A DNA stretch of 64,000 bases from Cheiracanthium punctorium. Its lineage: Eukaryota; Arthropoda; Arachnida; Araneae; Cheiracanthiidae. Below, one piece after another: positions 42,019 through 52,963 of the stretch (the stretch's first letter is position 1; every line of letters starts with the position of its first letter). The DNA is taken from the NCBI GenBank assembly GCA_038373885.1, contig JAWZYV010013548.1, forward strand, positions 62,001 through 126,000, read 5' to 3'. The notes beneath the pieces were generated by a model, which was not told the origin of the DNA, did not search any database, and saw only the letters and a list, made by a program, of their open reading frames with translations. Position numbers and translations under genes: made by a program.

Positions 42019-42696
42019 TAAAAAAACAAAAAAGTAATTGTTTATAGTGACTTAAGATATATATATATCATAATCGTTAGAAAGTAGGGAAAATTCGTGT
42101 GGACCACATTTCAGTAAAATATTGTAGCATCTCAGCCAAGCCTTTGCCTTCCACTATCAGTATATGTATACAGGGTTGATTAACTATTATCAGCATCATA
42201 GAGTGGAAATAATATGTTCTCTGCTTTTTTTTACTTTTTTAATATTATCATTACATTTTGTGCAAAAAGTTTTGAAATTTTTTTTAGATTTTAACACCCC
42301 CCCCCCCCGGAAATAATTCAAGTGGTCCGTCGATAAATTTGAAGTGAAAAGGTTGTCCGCGGATTGAGTCGGGAACCACTTTTCTAGAAACTGTACATAT
42401 TTAAATTGCAAGATCACTTGTGATTCGTCATATATTACGATAAAAGAGAATTAGGTACTCTAAAGATATTTATTGTGTAATTTATCTGAATGAAGGTCAG
42501 TAGGATGTAATTTAATGTTATTTACTCGTGACTCGCTCGCTTGAGAGCATTTGAAAGCAATCAAACTGATTTCTTATACCACAGACAAACTTGCAGAATT
42601 CTGGATAAAAATGCATTTTCACGGTCTCATAGTACTGTGAAGTCGTGTTGGCTCCGTGTTTATAATCAAACTTAACTACAAGGAAAGTATATACAA

Positions 42697-44116
42697 TCTA
42701 TATAAATAAGTTAGACTTTTGTGTGTACATTAGTTGGAATTCAAAAATTTTGCGATTTCAATCCGATTCAAGCACCTGAGAATGCAGCAGAACCGTAAAA
42801 AAAAAAAAAAAAAAAAAAGTTTGTCTGTCTGTCGTTCTGTCCCTCACGCTTTTTTTTTGTTTGTTTGTTTGTTCGCGCTTCACGTAAAAACGACTGAAGC
42901 GAATGCAACGAAATTTGGTAAAATGATAGATGGTCACTCAACTTAAAACACAGGCATCGAATTTAAAAAAAAATTTGATCAGATTTTGAGATTTTGCGAA
43001 AATCGTTTCAAGCTGCGTAAATCTTTGTTCACGCATCACGTAATAACGACTAAAGTGAATGAAATGATATTGCGTGACATGATAGGTGGTCACTCAACTT
43101 AAAATATAGGTGTCAAATTTCTCTTTACATTTTGATTGGATTTTGAGATTTTGCGAACATCGTTTCAAGCTACGTAAATCTTTCTTCGGGCATCACGAAA
43201 TAAAGACTCTAGGGAATAAAAGGAAATTCGGTGACATGATAGGGGGTGACTCAACTTAAAGTATACGCGTCGGATTTTTTTTTTATTTTTCAAGATTTTT
43301 TGAAACTTGTTTCAAAATCGTTTGTGCATCATGTAATAATGACTAAAGCGAATGAAAGGAAATTAAGTGCGTGGCAGGTAGTCATTCAGTTTAATTGTAG
43401 GTGTTGAAATTAAAAAAAAAAAGTAAAAATAATTAGATTCTGAGATTTTGCGAAAATCGTTTTAAAATATGTAAATATTTTATGTGCATCACGTGTTAAC
43501 GACTAAACCGTATGAAATGAAATTTGGTGGCAAGATAGGTGGCCATTTATCTTAAACTATAGTTGTCGAAATTTTTGAAAAAATTTTGATTAGAGATATT
43601 TCAAAAAAATTATTCAAAACGTGAAAAAAATACTCGATTACGTATAAACCACTCAAGCGAATGTAATAAAATTTAGTATCGTTACAGGCGGTCATTTAAA
43701 CTATAGGCGTCAATGTACTTTAAAAGTTTTTATAGAATTCGTGATGCTGTGAAAACTCTACATATTTGTTCCATTCCTGTAAAATAGCAATGGAATCGAA
43801 TGAAATTCGGATTTATGATAGATGTAAGTTAATGCCAAAACTCTTTTAAATATTTCCAGATTTTGGGATTTTGAGAATTGTCGTAAAAATGTTTTTTCTC
43901 GCATCCTTTAAAAATAGATTAAGAGAGTACAGTGAAATTTAGCTGCAATCTTTTAAAAATACACACACAGAGAAGTCATAATTCTGCTTTCCATACTATT
44001 GCCAATGTACTAATTCCGTGCTTTCTACACTTAATGCTGTCAAAAATTCAGGCTTTTTTTTTTTTTTTTTTTTTGGCATTTCTTAAGAACCCGTCAACGA
44101 CGAGTACTTCAAGTAG
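42697..44116 (+). mobile_element. Helitron, second copy, decayed 3' end
   Basis: Starts TCTATATAAATAAGTTAGAC after A (42,696) and ends with the terminator-like ACCCGTCAACGACGAGT, then CTTCAAGTAG before T. The stem has lost a pair and CTAG has become GTAG. Internally it has about seven diverged copies of the same ~156-bp CATCACGTAATAACGAC unit. Alignable with 31,718-33,180 end to end, but much older. Confidence 0.85.
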
Positions 44117-44211
44117 TATTTAAATAAATAAATAAAATAAAATAAAATACGTAAATGGAAGTCAAGCAAATCAATTAATACCATATATAATCTTGTATGT
44201 GAATATTAACA

Positions 44212-44860
44212 CAGTGAAATTTATATGAGTGACCAACTCTATTTAGGGAACCCCTAAACCAACGACCAATTTTTTGAAGGCACCGATATCTTATCCTATC
44301 TACTTCATGTTAAAAGATCCTGTAGAAGAGACCACACACCCCTCGATAAGAGACCAGTCCCGGTTTCCTGTTCGAAATTTTTCTTGCATTTTTCCAGAAG
44401 TAAAGTAAATAACAACCACATTCCCAACCAGTCATTCTGCCACAAATAGACAGCAGGTGCAAGTACACGGACACACTACGTACAAATCTTGTAAGTTAAA
44501 AAAGAAACATGTCAAGTGATTTTACTATTAGAGCAGCGCATTGATGGGATCGAGTCATACGGAAAAGGAAATTTAGTGAGGAAATTCGCGATTACGTTTG
44601 TTTGTGGGAAACCCAAAAAAGCAAATTTTAAAGAAAATAGATTTTGTTATGGCAAATTCACAATGTATGAAGAATACCAGGATAATGCACTTTTTGTCAA
44701 ATGTAAAAAATAAAGTGGAGAGAGAAGTAAGTACTCTTGGAGGGAGAAAAATGAATGAAACAATCTGAAAGTTCTAACTATTTTATTAAAGTTAAAATTT
44801 TTAAAATGTATTTGTATAATTGCTTATGAATGTAGCAATTGCTTATGAAATCATGGTTTT
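44212..44860 (+). mobile_element. pogo/Tigger-type element, 3'-truncated, with HTH relic
   Basis: Left end ACAGTGAAATTTATATGAG and the following GAAGGCACCGATATCTTA parallel the copy at 14,889. The transposase N-terminus relic at about 44,518-44,713 (EQRIDGIES-type, then NSQCMKN-like words at DNA level) is in a worn state. The right terminus was not found. Bounds approximate. Confidence 0.55.
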
Positions 44861-45580
44861 CTTTCCTAATTTGAACACAGGCCCTGAAACGCGATCTTAC
44901 GATGGGATTTTTTTCTGTTCGAGAGTCAATGAAAAGGGTGTTAAATCAGTTTTATTTATTTTCATATCTTTGAGCCTTTTTGTGATGAAGGGGTGAAACT
45001 TTGAATACCCTCCAATCAATATATGGGCACATTTTACTACTTGGGAATTTTTCCGTGGGGGGGGGGGCGTTTTAAATTTTGTTTTTATTTACATTTAATC
45101 TGTGGAGATTTTTAATCGTTACCATAAAATTCTGGAAACCCTGTAGAAGATTAATCAATCATTTGTGAAATTAAATTTAGAATGTTGTCTAGTGTTTTAA
45201 TTTTTGCTGTTCATCATTTTTTGCATATATCAACAATTAATAAATGGGTTAAAATGATGCTAAAACCAAAAAGTTAATTATTTTTCAAACATGCAATCTT
45301 GTTTAAAATGAACATACATGTGTATTTAATTTTTAATTAAATTTTGGAATTCTTACCAGTGGTTTATTTCTATGTTGCGAAATTGCACATCACACCAAAA
45401 TGTCTTTATCGAAACAAATGGCCCTTTCTCTTGGCGTCCCTATTAAAAATAAAATAATCTTCATCAGTTCATTTAAGAAATGATACAGCTTTTCAAACAG
45501 ATTATAAAATAATCCAAATAAGTCATAGAGATTCGAAAGCAAAGTGAGACTGACTCTTCGCAATCTGGAATGTGCACTCT
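44860..45580. other. No supported gene
   Basis: AT-rich sequence with a G11 run near 45,058. No pairable repeat ends and no coding frame of note. Confidence 0.35.
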
Positions 45581-45583
45581 TAA

Positions 45584-45953
45584 CCCTTTGAGACGCAAAG
45601 CCAGCTGCGTCAAAAAGAGTCTCTAGATCTGTGGCACGTCATGAACGTTTCGATCGTCCGCCATCTTGCTGGTAGTTAAGTCGAGCGATGGCAACGGCTG
45701 CCCTTTTTTCAGCATTGGGCAATCTATCCAGCTGTTCTCGCATTCTTCCAGTTTTCAGCAGATGTCAGTGCTGTTAAAAATAATCGGGACAATTTTTTTT
45801 ACGAGAAATGACGTGCTAAAGAGTAAAGGATTCTCGTGGAGCTATGTCAACTACAACTATTTTTATAGAAATCAAATCTATTCTTCGTGACTGGCAACAG
45901 TCAAAACGTCAGAGTTTGGTGTTCCCACAGGGGGAACACTGCGCGTTAAAGGG
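45584..45953. mobile_element. piggyBac-type MITE, 370 bp, complete
   Basis: Flanked by TTAA at 45,580-45,583 and 45,954-45,957, with ends CCCTTTGAGACGCAAAG and, inverted, CCCTTTAACGCGCAG. The first six bases match exactly. The 74-codon frame at 45,666-45,890 is not conserved in the copy at 28,840-29,195, so it is not a gene. Confidence 0.85.
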
Positions 45954-45959
45954 TTAAAA

Positions 45960-47830
45960 TGTTCAAACTATAACAGTTGTGAAAACATTACGCAGGAAAT
46001 TACAAAAGCAGTATTTTGAGATGGATTCACCTCTTTTAATAATGCATACTACTGACTTGTAAAGAGAGATATTTTATTTTTGAGTCTATTGCATAGTCGG
46101 ATAAAAAAATAAACTATCATCGAAGTTAATTTAAGGCATGCGAATTTGTACTTGCCCGTGATAACAGAATAACTAGCGCGTTTATGAACTTGTGTATCAG
46201 GACGTCTATCAATCAGGAAAATCGAGAAAGTCTCGATAATGCCAGGAAAATGGGAAATAGGTCAGGAAAGTCTAGAAAACGACTAGGAAATGCAAAATGT
46301 GTCAAAAAAATTCTCCAAAATAATAAATTTCCCTTCCTATAAAAACTTCTTAGCAGGTTTTTGTTTGAATGAATCAGAATATTTGTAGGGTATGGGATGC
46401 ACACATCTGTTTTACATTCTGTGGTGCGGCGTTTCTTGTGACAAAAGAATCAAAAAGCTATGTCTATAGCCACTGATAAAATATGGAACTTTTCATTATT
46501 ATCACTCTGTATTCTTCCAGATTTGAAGTTAGAAGACCAAAAGAAAAATATTGTGCTTAAAATTTGTCATCTGCATTTAATGTTGACCTCTAGATATATC
46601 ATATAAGTACCTCAGCAGTTCAAGCAGTTAAGATCAATATTGGTTAAATCTGAACCAATCAGTATCTTACTTGAAACTCATAGTAATTTTTTTCTAACTT
46701 AAGTGCATCAAAACACATCAAAATTTATTTCAAGTAAATTTTCGAAATATTTAAAAAGGGGTTGCTGCTGTTCTACGTACACCCTCTTATAAAAGTAGAG
46801 TAAATCAAATTTCCTATGTTAATTTCATATTTTAATATATTTTGTTCTTCCTAAAAGTAAATGATGTCCTATATAATATTATAACGCCTCACATTTCTTT
46901 CTCATTTTTTGTGTTTTTTCAAAAACTAATTAGTTATTCTTAAACTAAAGCAGGAAATTTGACCTTTACTCGAATACTTTTTTTGAGTGTAATTATCTAA
47001 CTTTATATAAACAAAAAATCTCCACAAAAACTTAGAATCGCCACAAAACTATTAGGAATGGGCAAAAGTGTAAACAAACATCAGAGTTGTAGTGATTTAA
47101 ATCAGTTGATTAAAATCACTGATTTAAATCCTTGTTAAATAAATATCAAGTTAAAATCTTTAATGAATTAAAACTGTTGATGTTTCTTTTAATTAGTGAT
47201 TAAAAAATATTTGCAAATGTATGTTTTGAAAAAGAATAAAAGAGAAACTGCTGCCAAAAATAACACTGGGCAGTATGGTATACAGCACCCTATAATAATT
47301 CAAGTACAGAAACCGCAAAGAAATGAGTTAAAATGCCTTTGTGATATGATAAAAAATATGTATTTTTGTTGCTTTGAAGTAAAAAGTTGTCAAGTTTTTT
47401 GCTAAGTATTTTCTCTCTATCATGTAACTCATTAGTTAATATCATTTTTTTGTTGAATACTAGTTTTAAGAAATGCTTTCAGAAATGTTATTTCAAATAT
47501 ATTTGCTCTTTCAGTGATACAAACTTATTGCCCCATGAAGCTGTGTCACAGTTGCCTCGGTTTGGGAGAATTGTAGGATTTTCGTCGGTTGAGAAATTAC
47601 ACTTACGCAAACCCTCCCACTCCTGCGCAGATAGCCCTTAGCCAATCCTTAATGAAACACAATACACTAAATCGGTTGATTACAGCGCGATAACGAATTT
47701 TCAAAATTCCCAATGAAATCGTCATAGCTTAATATTATCACATTAGATATTTTTCGATTTACCGCCAAATAATTAAAATATCGACAATCCCGGTTCATTT
47801 TTCAAAGCATCTTTTTCGTACCATATTTGG
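45960..47830. other. AT-rich intergenic stretch, no supported gene
   Basis: At 46,215-46,300 AGGAAAAT/AGGAAAGT words recur (degenerate short repeat). A GATTTAAATC-type palindrome-rich patch (ATCAGTTGATTAAAATCACTGATTTAAATC) is near 47,100-47,130. Acceptor-like TTTGCTCTTTCAG occurs at 47,501-47,513, followed by an 84-codon frame end, but no matching donor or family was recognised. Confidence 0.35.
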
Positions 47831-47835
47831 CAATT

Positions 47836-47873
47836 TAGCGCAAAAGTCGCTAACATTGGCGACTTTTAGCGCA
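47836..47873. repeat. Short GC-rich hairpin
   Basis: TAGCGCAAAAGTCGC and GCGACTTTTAGCGCA pair over 13-14 bases with one bulge around an 8-nt loop. Function unknown; possibly a MITE remnant. Confidence 0.5.
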
Positions 47874-48026
47874 ATTTCAGGGAGGCACTTGATCGTCGTC
47901 GGATTATCAGCTAATTATATTGTAGGTTATAGTATTAGATGCTTTAAATAGATGCCTGTCTCTTAACTACCATTGACCGTATTGTATTGGAATTATTTTG
48001 AGTGCTCTTGTAGAAGACTTATTTAA

Positions 48027-48198
48027 GGTACTTACGTATTATCCCGGCGGTCCGCCAAGACGAGCGATTTTTCACCAAGATAAATGCCGGGCACATGAAA
48101 TTATTAATGGTTTTGAATACGATTGGAAACACTTTGGCAACTCATTTGACGAAAAAATAGTTTGGCCGGAATGACCGCCGGGATAATACGTAAATACC
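48027..48198. mobile_element. MITE with near-perfect 26-bp ends, 172 bp
   Basis: TTACGTATTATCCCGGCGG (plus TC) at 48,032-48,052 is exactly inverted at 48,173-48,193; including the outer GGTAC/GGTAT the ends span 26 bases with one mismatch. Flanks TTATTTAA and CTATTTAA match at seven of eight bases. An 8-bp duplication with GG-starting ends does not fit the CAGTG hAT families of this window; Merlin- or P-like classes are alternatives. Confidence 0.75.
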
Positions 48199-48699
48199 CT
48201 ATTTAACTATACAGACACTATTTTCGATGGAAAGCTTCATCTTCTAATCCTTAACAACGTACAGCAATTTTGTTTCATTTCAAATAGCAGAATATCTCTA
48301 AAACTAGAAGTCAATGCCTGTAGCGAAAGCAATTGCAACGGGCTCTAGAAAAAAAAAAAAAAAAACGTTTGACGAAAGCGTGTCTACACTTAATATATTT
48401 AATCATCGTCTGCCTAAGAAATCGTTTTTGAAAGCAAATTTTCTCTTCTATCGGATGATATAACGACCGCTTTTTTGTAGCTATTATTTCCGCTTCAATC
48501 ACTTAATACCCGTGAAAAATCGGGCAAAAATCCGTAAAATATTGAATTAGAATTTTAGGCCGATTTTTGAAAAATTGTTTGAAGGTGCATGACTTAATGT
48601 TTAGAACTTCTTTTGTACCGAATTTAGCATATTCTACGTGCACCCGACTATCTGTAATGCCACACGCACACAGACATCTATGATAAAGTATCTCTCTTA

Positions 48700-48966
48700 A
48701 AAATTTAGAGTGACATTGTCACTCTTACAAAAAGTCACCGGCAAATGATCCCAGATAGAGTGAGATAAGAGTGAGAAAACTGCATTATGACTCTTCATCC
48801 ATAGGATTCTGTCACCCTAACTGCAAGAGTGAGACAATGTCACTCTTGGAGTAAGGGTGAAGGCGCTATCTGCTCACTCTAGAGAGAGTCACCACCTTTC
48901 CCGTGATGCGTTCACTTCAGCAGGAGTGAGTGCGTTGCTTCCAAACTCAAACGACGCCATATTGGA
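48700..48966 (+). promoter_or_regulatory. Promoter-like block: clustered GAGTGA/TCACTC motifs and a YY1-like site
   Basis: Eight exact GAGTGA or TCACTC hexamers start at 48,708, 48,719, 48,758, 48,769, 48,827, 48,840, 48,874 and 48,924. Two pairs are palindromic (AGAGTGACATTGTCACTCT and GAGTGAGACAATGTCACTC). Chance would give well under one in this length. On the minus strand at 48,953-48,963 lies AATATGGCGTC, which fits the YY1 consensus AANATGGCGNC, a motif often found at transcription starts. The candidate first exon follows 40 bases later. A cluster of transposase-binding subterminal motifs is an alternative reading. Confidence 0.5.
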
Positions 48967-49005
48967 ATTGGACTGCAGTTGCGAAGTACCAACTGCATAC
49001 AAGTA

Positions 49006-49029
49006 ATGGAATATTTTGAGCTAACACAA
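49006..49029 (+). CDS. Candidate first coding exon, unidentified gene
   Basis: ATG at 49,006 opens a frame of eight codons (MEYFELTQ) that ends exactly at a good splice donor, CAA|GTAAGTAA (49,030). It sits about 40-50 bases downstream of the YY1-like site. The exon ends in phase 0, and the next candidate exon (51,030) begins in phase 0 without a stop. The gene is not recognised. Evidence is only the splice-site and promoter logic, so this may be wrong. Confidence 0.35.
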
Positions 49030-50084
49030 GTAAGTAAAACCTTATAACTTTTCAATTATTGTAAATTTTATTTAAAATTTGATAATTCACAGCATATAAG
49101 ATACATTGATTCAGTGTCGGATCCATTAGGACTCCAGCTCTTCCGACATACATTGCTTTGGTTAGGGTTAACATTTTGCTTTACTATACATTTTGTTTTT
49201 AAGACTTAAACAAGCCTGTTTCTTTTAATTTTATACCCTTCCAAAAAATTTATCTTTGGATCCGCCTCTATACTTGATCGTAGTATGTTATTTATGCTTA
49301 TATAGCTGAAATCTTGCATGCGTTGTTTGTTTCTGTATATAATATTTGAGCATGTTTTGATGCGTGTTTGTAAATCGGTGGCGCAGTCAGGATTTTATTT
49401 CAGGGGTGGAGAGGGCTGTAACCTGTGTATCAAATTGTAAGCAAGCTGTTTCAAATTATATATTATATGCAAGTGTTACTTCAAACATTTTACATTGAAA
49501 TAAATTATAAACGTCGGAAAAAAAAACATTTTGTGATTAAATTTCAATATGCCTATTGCTATGTGCATCATGTTTATCTTATTGCACCTTCCTAGCACAG
49601 CTTCACGCTTAGGAGATACATATATATACTTGATTAGATCAAAATAATCGCTCTGTCATTGTGCTGTATATTCCCCTTTCCACCTCACACATATACACAA
49701 ACCTCTCTCATGGCCAAGTGGATAATTTGGTGGGTAATAAGTGGACGACCGAACGAACCCCGGCCTCAGGAAAGTTCACTTTTAAATGAGGGGTAAACAA
49801 CTTGAGCTTTCATTAGTAGTACGAAAAACAAGGGATTCTTATGTTGTTAACTCTGATCAACGCGGTAAAAAGTTATTGTTTTTGGTGTTAAATGCGAGAT
49901 TTTTGGAATTAAAAAGTACATTCTACACTGTTTAAGGATAATTCAACAGTATAGTAACGGGTAAGTTTAATATTACTGGTAATAAAGGTAAGTGTTACAA
50001 TATTAAATTTAGTAATACAACATTAATTTTAGAGCCTTGCAGATTTCGGTTTTGGTAGATTTTATGTCTTCTGTTGTGTATCAA

Positions 50085-50650
50085 TATTGGTAAATAAAAT
50101 TCTCAAATTGGTAAAACTTACCTTTTACCCTAGATATCAATTCAAAATAACTAATGTTTTTTCTGCTAATGCGAATGTTTTTTTCTATTGAATTTAATTA
50201 ACATATGAAATGTATCCACAATATTGGATATATATTGGAAGTGTTTCTGAAGTAGTTCCTTTTTAATAGTAACTCAATATTGTGATAACATTAAAAACAT
50301 AAACCTGTGTTTTTACATAGTAGCATGTTAGTAGTTAGCCCAAATATCTTTACTATGTGTTCACAATATTTTGAAAAAATTGGAAATATTTATAATGTAT
50401 TCTTAATATAGACAAGTAATAATTTTTAAATATTTTTATACCATATATTTTTATTTTTCTAATGCTAATATACTCAATTACTCACATTATTATTACATTG
50501 GAAATAAAAACTAATATTCGTAAAAATTAGCAACATTTATCCATTATATTGTCTATGTTAACGAATTAAATTAAATATTTTTAAAATGGATCCAGACAGT
50601 ATTGTGTGTATTGTAAATTTCCCTCATATTGTGCTAACAAATATTTTTAA
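50085..50650 (+). repeat. CAATATTG-rich repeat block A (left arm)
   Basis: Begins near ATCAATATTGGTAAATAAAA and contains TATCCACAATATTGG then ATATATATTGGAAG-like words at roughly 160-230-base spacing. Block B (51,118-51,700) is a direct diverged copy; blocks C and D at 59.2 and 63.1 kb are inverted copies. The units contain the palindromes CAATATTG and CCAATATTGG. Confidence 0.65.
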
Positions 50651-51029
50651 TGTGTCAGCATCTTAATATCACAGTAATGGTGAATTAAGACTATCTGCTG
50701 TACATTATTTCAAAATTTAAAATTTGATAAATAATTTTAGGTGCATTTATGCACAAATTGCTGAAAAATATATTTTAATAACAGTTTTTATTAACAAAGC
50801 AATAGTGGTGAAGTCTTTTTGTGAAAATTTCTGCCTTTTTCATTGTTTGGACCCAATGCGAAATTTTTGGACCCTCCCAGAACTTTTTTTGGGTACGTCC
50901 CTGCCCCTGCTCTCCTCTCCCAGGGAGGGACAAGTTCTCTACCTTGCGCCCCCCCTTGTGGGTGCCCATGGTATTAATGTTATATTCTTCAAGTATTTAA
51001 TATTTTTCTGTGGTTTTCTGAACTTACAG

Positions 51030-51122
51030 GTAGTTGAACAGATTTCATTATTTATTGACATTGTTGAGCAAGCAGAAAGCATGGATTTCAGAGTTTGGGT
51101 CTTCTACTGGATATCATTAAGG
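51030..51122 (+). CDS. Candidate exon, unidentified gene
   Basis: A good acceptor (TTTTCTGAACTTACAG, ending 51,029) and a donor (AAGG|GTAAAT at 51,123) bound 93 bases, 31 codons without a stop: VVEQISLFIDIVEQAESMDF then RVWVFYWISLR. The acidic-hydrophobic pattern looks protein-like but I recognise no family. The donor lies at the boundary of repeat block B (GGTAAATAAAATT is part of the repeat consensus), which could mean the donor came from the repeat. It ends in phase 0, which does not fit the next candidate exon. Confidence 0.35.
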
Positions 51123-51700
51123 GTAAATAAAATTATGATATTGCTAAAATTTACTTTTAACCGGAATATAAATTCAAAATAATTTTAATCCTTTTTCTAT
51201 TGAATTTAAATGAAATGTATCCACAATATTGGCTATATATTGGAAGTAGTTCTGAAGTAGTTCCACTACCAATAAACTTTTAAATAGTGCCTCACAGGAT
51301 TGTAAAGCATTGAAAACCTAAACCAGTATTTTTACAAAGTAGGAAGTTAATATTTAACCCAAATGTATTTAAAATGTATCCACAATATTAGGTAAACATT
51401 GGTAATATTTCTAATGTATTCCTAATATTGACAAGTAGTTATTTTCAGATATTTTTATAGTATTTTTATTTTTTCATGTTCATATACTTAATTATTCAAT
51501 ATTATTATTAAAATGGAAATAAATACTAATGTAAATAGTAGCAAATTAATATTTACCCATTATATTGTCAATGTTAATGAATTTAAATTAAATTTATCTA
51601 AAATGCATCCATAATATTGGGTGTATATTTCAAATATTCTTCATATATATTGCACAAGTAAATATTTTTAATGTGTTAGCATCTTAATATATTATTACTT
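51118..51700 (+). repeat. CAATATTG-rich repeat block B (left arm, direct copy)
   Basis: Alignable with block A from the GGTAAATAAAATT word through ATGTATCCACAATATTGG, TTCTGAAGTAGTTCC and TTTACAAAGTAG to the ATTATATTGTCAATGTTAA end. The blocks are about 1.03 kb apart in direct orientation. Confidence 0.65.
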
Positions 51701-52202
51701 ATGAATTATCACTGTTTATCTGTTGCACATTATTTTTGCATTTAAAATCTGAAATAATTTTAAATGCATTCATATACAAATTTATGAAAAATATATCTTA
51801 ATAAATAAGTCAAATGTTACTGCAAAAATTTAATGTAATATGATTGTTTCCTGATTATCATGGGCAAGTGGGGTACATGCCCTAGTCTCCAAATTTAAAT
51901 ACTCTAAATTATTGCAGAATGTGAATTTTGAGTATTAAATTTTCCAAGATAGTAAATGCTTGTTTCTTTTCAAAAGTTTGACTCTTAGTGGCGGAATAGA
52001 TTACAAACAGATGTACCTAGTTTTTATGTGGTTTGTTTATTTTAAAGATAGTTTAATCGGGATGTTTCTTAACTACATTTGATAATATTCACTTCCTTTA
52101 AACCCCTTTACATAAAGCTTGCTGTATACTTATTCTGTCTCAGACAATTCAAATAATTGTTGTCATTCAATTACTTTTAGCTGCAGAGTAATCAGTTATC
52201 GG
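51700..52202. other. No supported gene
   Basis: AT-rich sequence between repeat block B and the MITE at 52,203. No paired repeat ends or coding signals were seen. Confidence 0.35.
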
Positions 52203-52375
52203 CAGGGGCGTAGCCAGAAATTTTTCATAGGGGGGGGGGTTACGACTACTACAACTCATATACATGTTACATCTGTGTGTGATAATGTAGTGAAGAATAT
52301 ACATTTTGTATGGCAAAAAAAATCCTCATGGGGGTTATAACCCCCCTAACCCCCTCCCCCTTGGCTACGCCCCTG
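52203..52375. mobile_element. hAT-type MITE (CAGTGGCGTA family), 173 bp
   Basis: CAGGGGCGTAGCCAGAAATT to TTGGCTACGCCCCTG, perfect inverted ends of at least 13 bases. A G9 run near the left end and C-runs near the right are typical of the family. Target duplication is not clear. Confidence 0.75.
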
Positions 52376-52879
52376 ACCGGTAAACTTTCAGTAATATCAT
52401 GGAAAAGTCAGAATTTTAGTCGTACATTTTTGAGATTTCATTTTTAATAAAGTTTGTTTCACTTATTGCAAAGAAAATGTTCATGAGCATTGACATTTAC
52501 CTGCCATATTTCATGTTAAATTCGTTTAATCATGACATAGAACACTGTGGAAGATACAGAAAGACAATTGTCAGAGTCGGTGAAGAAACAAAATGTAAGG
52601 GGCCCCCCATTTAGACCCATACTTCTGACCCAAGCGACGGTATGTCATAGTTGGTGCCTGGATATGAGATGGGGGGGGGAGGACTGAAGCCCTATAGCCA
52701 CTCATCCCATTACCCTTCGATCTACCACTAAATCATTTGGTTTTCTATTAATGTTTAAATGTAAATTTTAACTGAATACTCTTATATTTATATAAATTGA
52801 TTGCTTTAGAAAACTAAACTTTTAGATTACTACTTATTATGTTTTTTATGTACTGAATACTCATTTTCTTGAAATATAG

Positions 52880-52963
52880 GAGGCTTAACAACAGCGATGA
52901 CTGGGTGATTTTTCAAGAACCTTTGATAAAGATGAATACTCCTTTGGATGTCTTAAGATATAA
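52880..52963 (+). CDS. Candidate exon, unidentified gene
   Basis: Bounded by TTTTCTTGAAATATAG (acceptor) and TATAA|GTATGT (donor). Read with one leading base, it encodes RLNNSDDWVIFQEPLIKMNT then PLDVLRY and ends with two bases that join in frame to the next exon. The composition is protein-like. It needs an upstream exon ending with two bases of a codon; the candidate at 51,030 ends in phase 0, so either a missing exon lies between them or one call is wrong. Confidence 0.5.

Larger units (their letters stand above)
40433..42381. mobile_element. hAT-type MITE carrying a nested Tc1 element
   Basis: Left end CAGTGGTTCCCAACTGGTGG; the right end inverted reads AAGTGGTTCCCGACTC. The exact 8-bp duplication TTCTAGAA flanks it (40,425-40,432 and 42,382-42,389). 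Without the 1.49-kb Tc1 it is about 460 bp. The CAGTGGTTCCCAAC terminus is the common hAT signature. Confidence 0.9.

Noticed and set aside
45666..45890. 74-codon frame inside the piggyBac MITE
   Set aside because: Not open in the paralogous MITE at 28,840-29,195 and without any transposase motif.
48957..48965. CCATATTGG as a serum response (CArG) element
   Set aside because: Only five A/T bases lie between CC and GG, whereas the CArG consensus needs six. The same bases are better read as part of a YY1-like site on the other strand.
50724..51182. 152-codon continuous frame on the plus strand
   Set aside because: Most of it is AT-rich intron-like sequence, and a long-hydrophobic composition points to chance. 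Only the 51,030-51,122 part, bounded by splice sites, is retained as a candidate exon.
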